From positions 1 to 6,209 of the forward strand of contig DASSZK010000094.1 in the NCBI GenBank assembly GCA_035702845.1: DNA of 6,209 bases, given 5' to 3'. The position numbers and the translations under genes are program-made. The notes below the pieces were generated by a model that did not search any database, had not been told where the DNA came from, and saw only the letters and a list, made by a program, of their open reading frames with translations. Below, in pieces: positions 4,599 through 6,209 of this stretch; position 1 is the first letter of the stretch, and the number at the start of each line of letters is the position of its first letter. Origin of the DNA: JAJZMF01 sp035702845 (GTDB taxonomy: Bacteria; Actinomycetota; Acidimicrobiia; Acidimicrobiales; Palsa-688).

Positions 4599-6209
4599 GC
4601 AGTCGTCGCACCGCGTCCCACGACGTGTGCGAAGGGGCCGAAGTCTGCAGCTGTCACGAGGCGCCCCAGCTTGCGCATCTCACGCTGTACCGCCTCGACA
4701 ACGCATGCCATGTTTATTGGCGTTCCTGCGTCTGCAGCGATGAAACCAGCAGTGAGGGCAACGTTGCGTATGGAGCCGCCGGAGAACTTGAAAAGCTTGG
4801 CCAGCAATGCCAGGTCCAAGCCGGATGCCGGGGCGCCCGCTGGCAGGCTTCGCGCCCATATCCGCTCGCGCTCGGCTTCCTCCGGCATCGGGAAGTCGAT
4901 GCTTACGTGGATGCGCCGGAGGAAAGCGGGATCGATGTTCGTAGCCAGGTTTGTGGCCATGATGACCACGCCCTCGTACCGTTCCAAGCGCTGGAGCAGG
5001 TAGGCCACTTCGATGTTGGCGTAACGGTCGTGGGCGTCGGAGACTTCCGAGCGCTTACCGAAGATGGCGTCCGCCTCATCGAAAAATAGAGCCACGTTGC
5101 TGGCTTCGGCGGCGGCGAAGACAGCCGACAAGTTTTTTTCCGTCTCACCGACCCATTTGGACACCAGGGCAGACAGATCGATCTTGTACAGGTCGATGCC
5201 GAGCTCCCCGGCGATTATCTCGGCCGCGAGCGTCTTCCCCGTCCCTGATGGCCCGGAAAAGAGCGCCACCACACCGCTCGAGGGGGCCGGCTGGAACCCC
5301 CACTCTCCGAAGACCGTGTGCTTGTGGAGCGAACGAGCGACGATCTCGCGCAGGCGCTCTGTCCGCTCCTCGTCGAGCACGAGATCTTCCCATGTGCGAG
5401 CCGGGCGGATCCGCGGCGCGAGGGCGCTGATATGGCCGGCTGCCAGGCGGCGTAGGGCGGGCACGATGCCTCCCACGCCAGGTGCAGCAGCGGCAACCAA
5501 CTCGAGCTGCTCTGCGGTGATGTTGTGGGTGTACGAGTACTGCTCGGCCGTGGCAGTGGGGGCCTCCGGTTTGCCCGTCTCGGTGGCGCGCAGGACCTGA
5601 GCCCAGTCGGCAGCGGTCGCCTGCGCCCGGCTGGCCGTTACCTCTTCCCATGGCACCCGTGGAAGGCAGTCGAGGGGGAGCTCCTCCTGGCTGGCCAGCA
5701 CCCAAGTGAGGTGACTGGCCGCTTCGACTCGCTGGCGGGCGTCGGGGCTGAGCGCACCTTCCAGGTCCAAGAGCACGGCGCAGCGCTCCAAAGAAGCCTG
5801 ACGTATGACGGCGTCCCACTCGCTCGGGCCCTGTGGCAGCGTCGAGCGCAGCAGGGGGCCGCACTGGTCCAGGGCAACTTGGGCCCGCCTGGACCGGTCG
5901 CCGCCGGTCACAAGAAGTAGTGGAGCGCGGTCGGCGGGGCTTTGCCTCGCTCCGCTCGGGCTGGTGCGCACCGACGTGGGAGCCGGTGCGGTGGCCGCTG
6001 CGCGCGGCACTCTCGACCACCCAGGAGCGAGGTCAGGGTCGGGCGTGCGGTCCCCGGCGAGGCGCCATACGACGCTTGGCGCGGGCACGAGCGGGGCGGA
6101 GCCGACCGGGCCGGCCTCGGGAGCAAGCACTAAGGCGGCTCGGCGCAAACCGCTCCCAGGTCCCACTGCGGCGGCAGCGTGTGACGGCTCGGTCATGAGC
6201 AGTTGCAGG
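4592..6209 (-). CDS. AAA+ ATPase of eCIS (Afp15-like) type, 5' end outside the window
   Basis: ATPase of the kind encoded in extracellular contractile injection system loci, where it is thought to act in particle assembly or maturation in the cytoplasm. Residues are numbered from the Met codon at 6196. An Ala/Pro-rich stretch (60-90) precedes a degenerate P-loop-like domain (~91-200: LLLVTGGDRSRR, then AVLLDLEGAL). A linker and the active AAA+ domain follow: Walker A GPSGTGKT (315-322, bases 5231-5254), ETEKNL after SKWVG, Walker B FFDEAD (371-376), GKRSEVSDAHDRYANIE (380-396), sensor-1 Asn416, Arg-finger pair R427/R428, and the GGSIRN sensor-2 helix (473-478, Arg477). The GKRSEV..DRYANIEV.YLLQR signature is what I associate with the eCIS family. 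Codons upstream of 6196 stay open (LQLL) to the edge, no ribosome site precedes that ATG, and family members are about 700 aa. I therefore infer that roughly 150-250 N-terminal residues lie outside. The stop (4594-4592) overlaps the glycosyltransferase stop. Confidence 0.92.
   Translation of the reverse strand, partial: LQLLMTEPSHAAAAVGPGSGLRRAALVLAPEAGPVGSAPLVPAPSVVWRLAGDRTPDPDLAPGWSRVPRAAATAPAPTSVRTSPSGARQSPADRAPLLLVTGGDRSRRAQVALDQCGPLLRSTLPQGPSEWDAVIRQASLERCAVLLDLEGALSPDARQRVEAASHLTWVLASQEELPLDCLPRVPWEEVTASRAQATAADWAQVLRATETGKPEAPTATAEQYSYTHNITAEQLELVAAAAPGVGGIVPALRRLAAGHISALAPRIRPARTWEDLVLDEERTERLREIVARSLHKHTVFGEWGFQPAPSSGVVALFSGPSGTGKTLAAEIIAGELGIDLYKIDLSALVSKWVGETEKNLSAVFAAAEASNVALFFDEADAIFGKRSEVSDAHDRYANIEVAYLLQRLERYEGVVIMATNLATNIDPAFLRRIHVSIDFPMPEEAERERIWARSLPAGAPASGLDLALLAKLFKFSGGSIRNVALTAGFIAADAGTPINMACVVEAVQREMRKLGRLVTAADFGPFAHVVGRGATTAQ

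Noticed and set aside
5145..6020. 291-codon second minus-strand frame within the ATPase gene
   Set aside because: It is an out-of-frame shadow of the ATPase, very Arg/Pro-rich and without domains.
6194..6196. ATG at 6196 as the true ATPase start
   Set aside because: The frame is open to the edge upstream, no ribosome site precedes it, and family members extend about 200 residues further; it is treated as internal.

Overview
The window is GC-rich DNA with five protein-coding genes and almost no non-coding sequence. It contains no RNA gene, CRISPR array or insertion sequence that I can see. The base composition, the type-2 isoleucyl-tRNA synthetase and the style of the small membrane protein next to it point to a high-GC actinobacterium or a relative. 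An Acidimicrobiia-like lineage is my guess, but the window holds no marker that settles it.

Layout from left to right: (1) 1-1857 (+), the C-terminal ~60% of isoleucyl-tRNA synthetase (ileS), cut by the left edge. (2) 1898-2506 (+), a two-helix DUF1003-like membrane protein with a Pro/Gly-rich repeat tail. (3) 2492-3418 (-), a drug/metabolite-transporter (DMT/EamA or NIPA-like) integral membrane protein. (4) 3450-4598 (+), a GT28-type glycosyltransferase of the MGDG-synthase/UgtP/MurG type. (5) 4592-6209 (-), a AAA+ ATPase of the type found in extracellular contractile injection system (eCIS, Afp15-like) loci, which runs off the right edge.

Genes 2/3 and 4/5 converge with overlapping 3' ends (15 bp and 7 bp). 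Genes 3 and 4 diverge from a gap of only 31 bp. Strand alternates at nearly every gene, so no operon lies wholly inside the window. ileS and the DUF1003-like gene could be co-transcribed (40-bp gap).

The most interesting signal is the ATPase. Its C-terminal AAA+ module is intact and very eCIS-like, and its N-terminal domain looks like a P-loop domain that has lost its catalytic lysine. As it is transcribed leftward and ends here, any associated contractile injection genes would lie beyond the right edge. The window would then be the boundary between housekeeping DNA and that locus. The glycosyltransferase is the second point of interest, because its acceptor/donor region departs from the usual family motif. 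I see no direct functional link between the eCIS-type ATPase and the other four genes.
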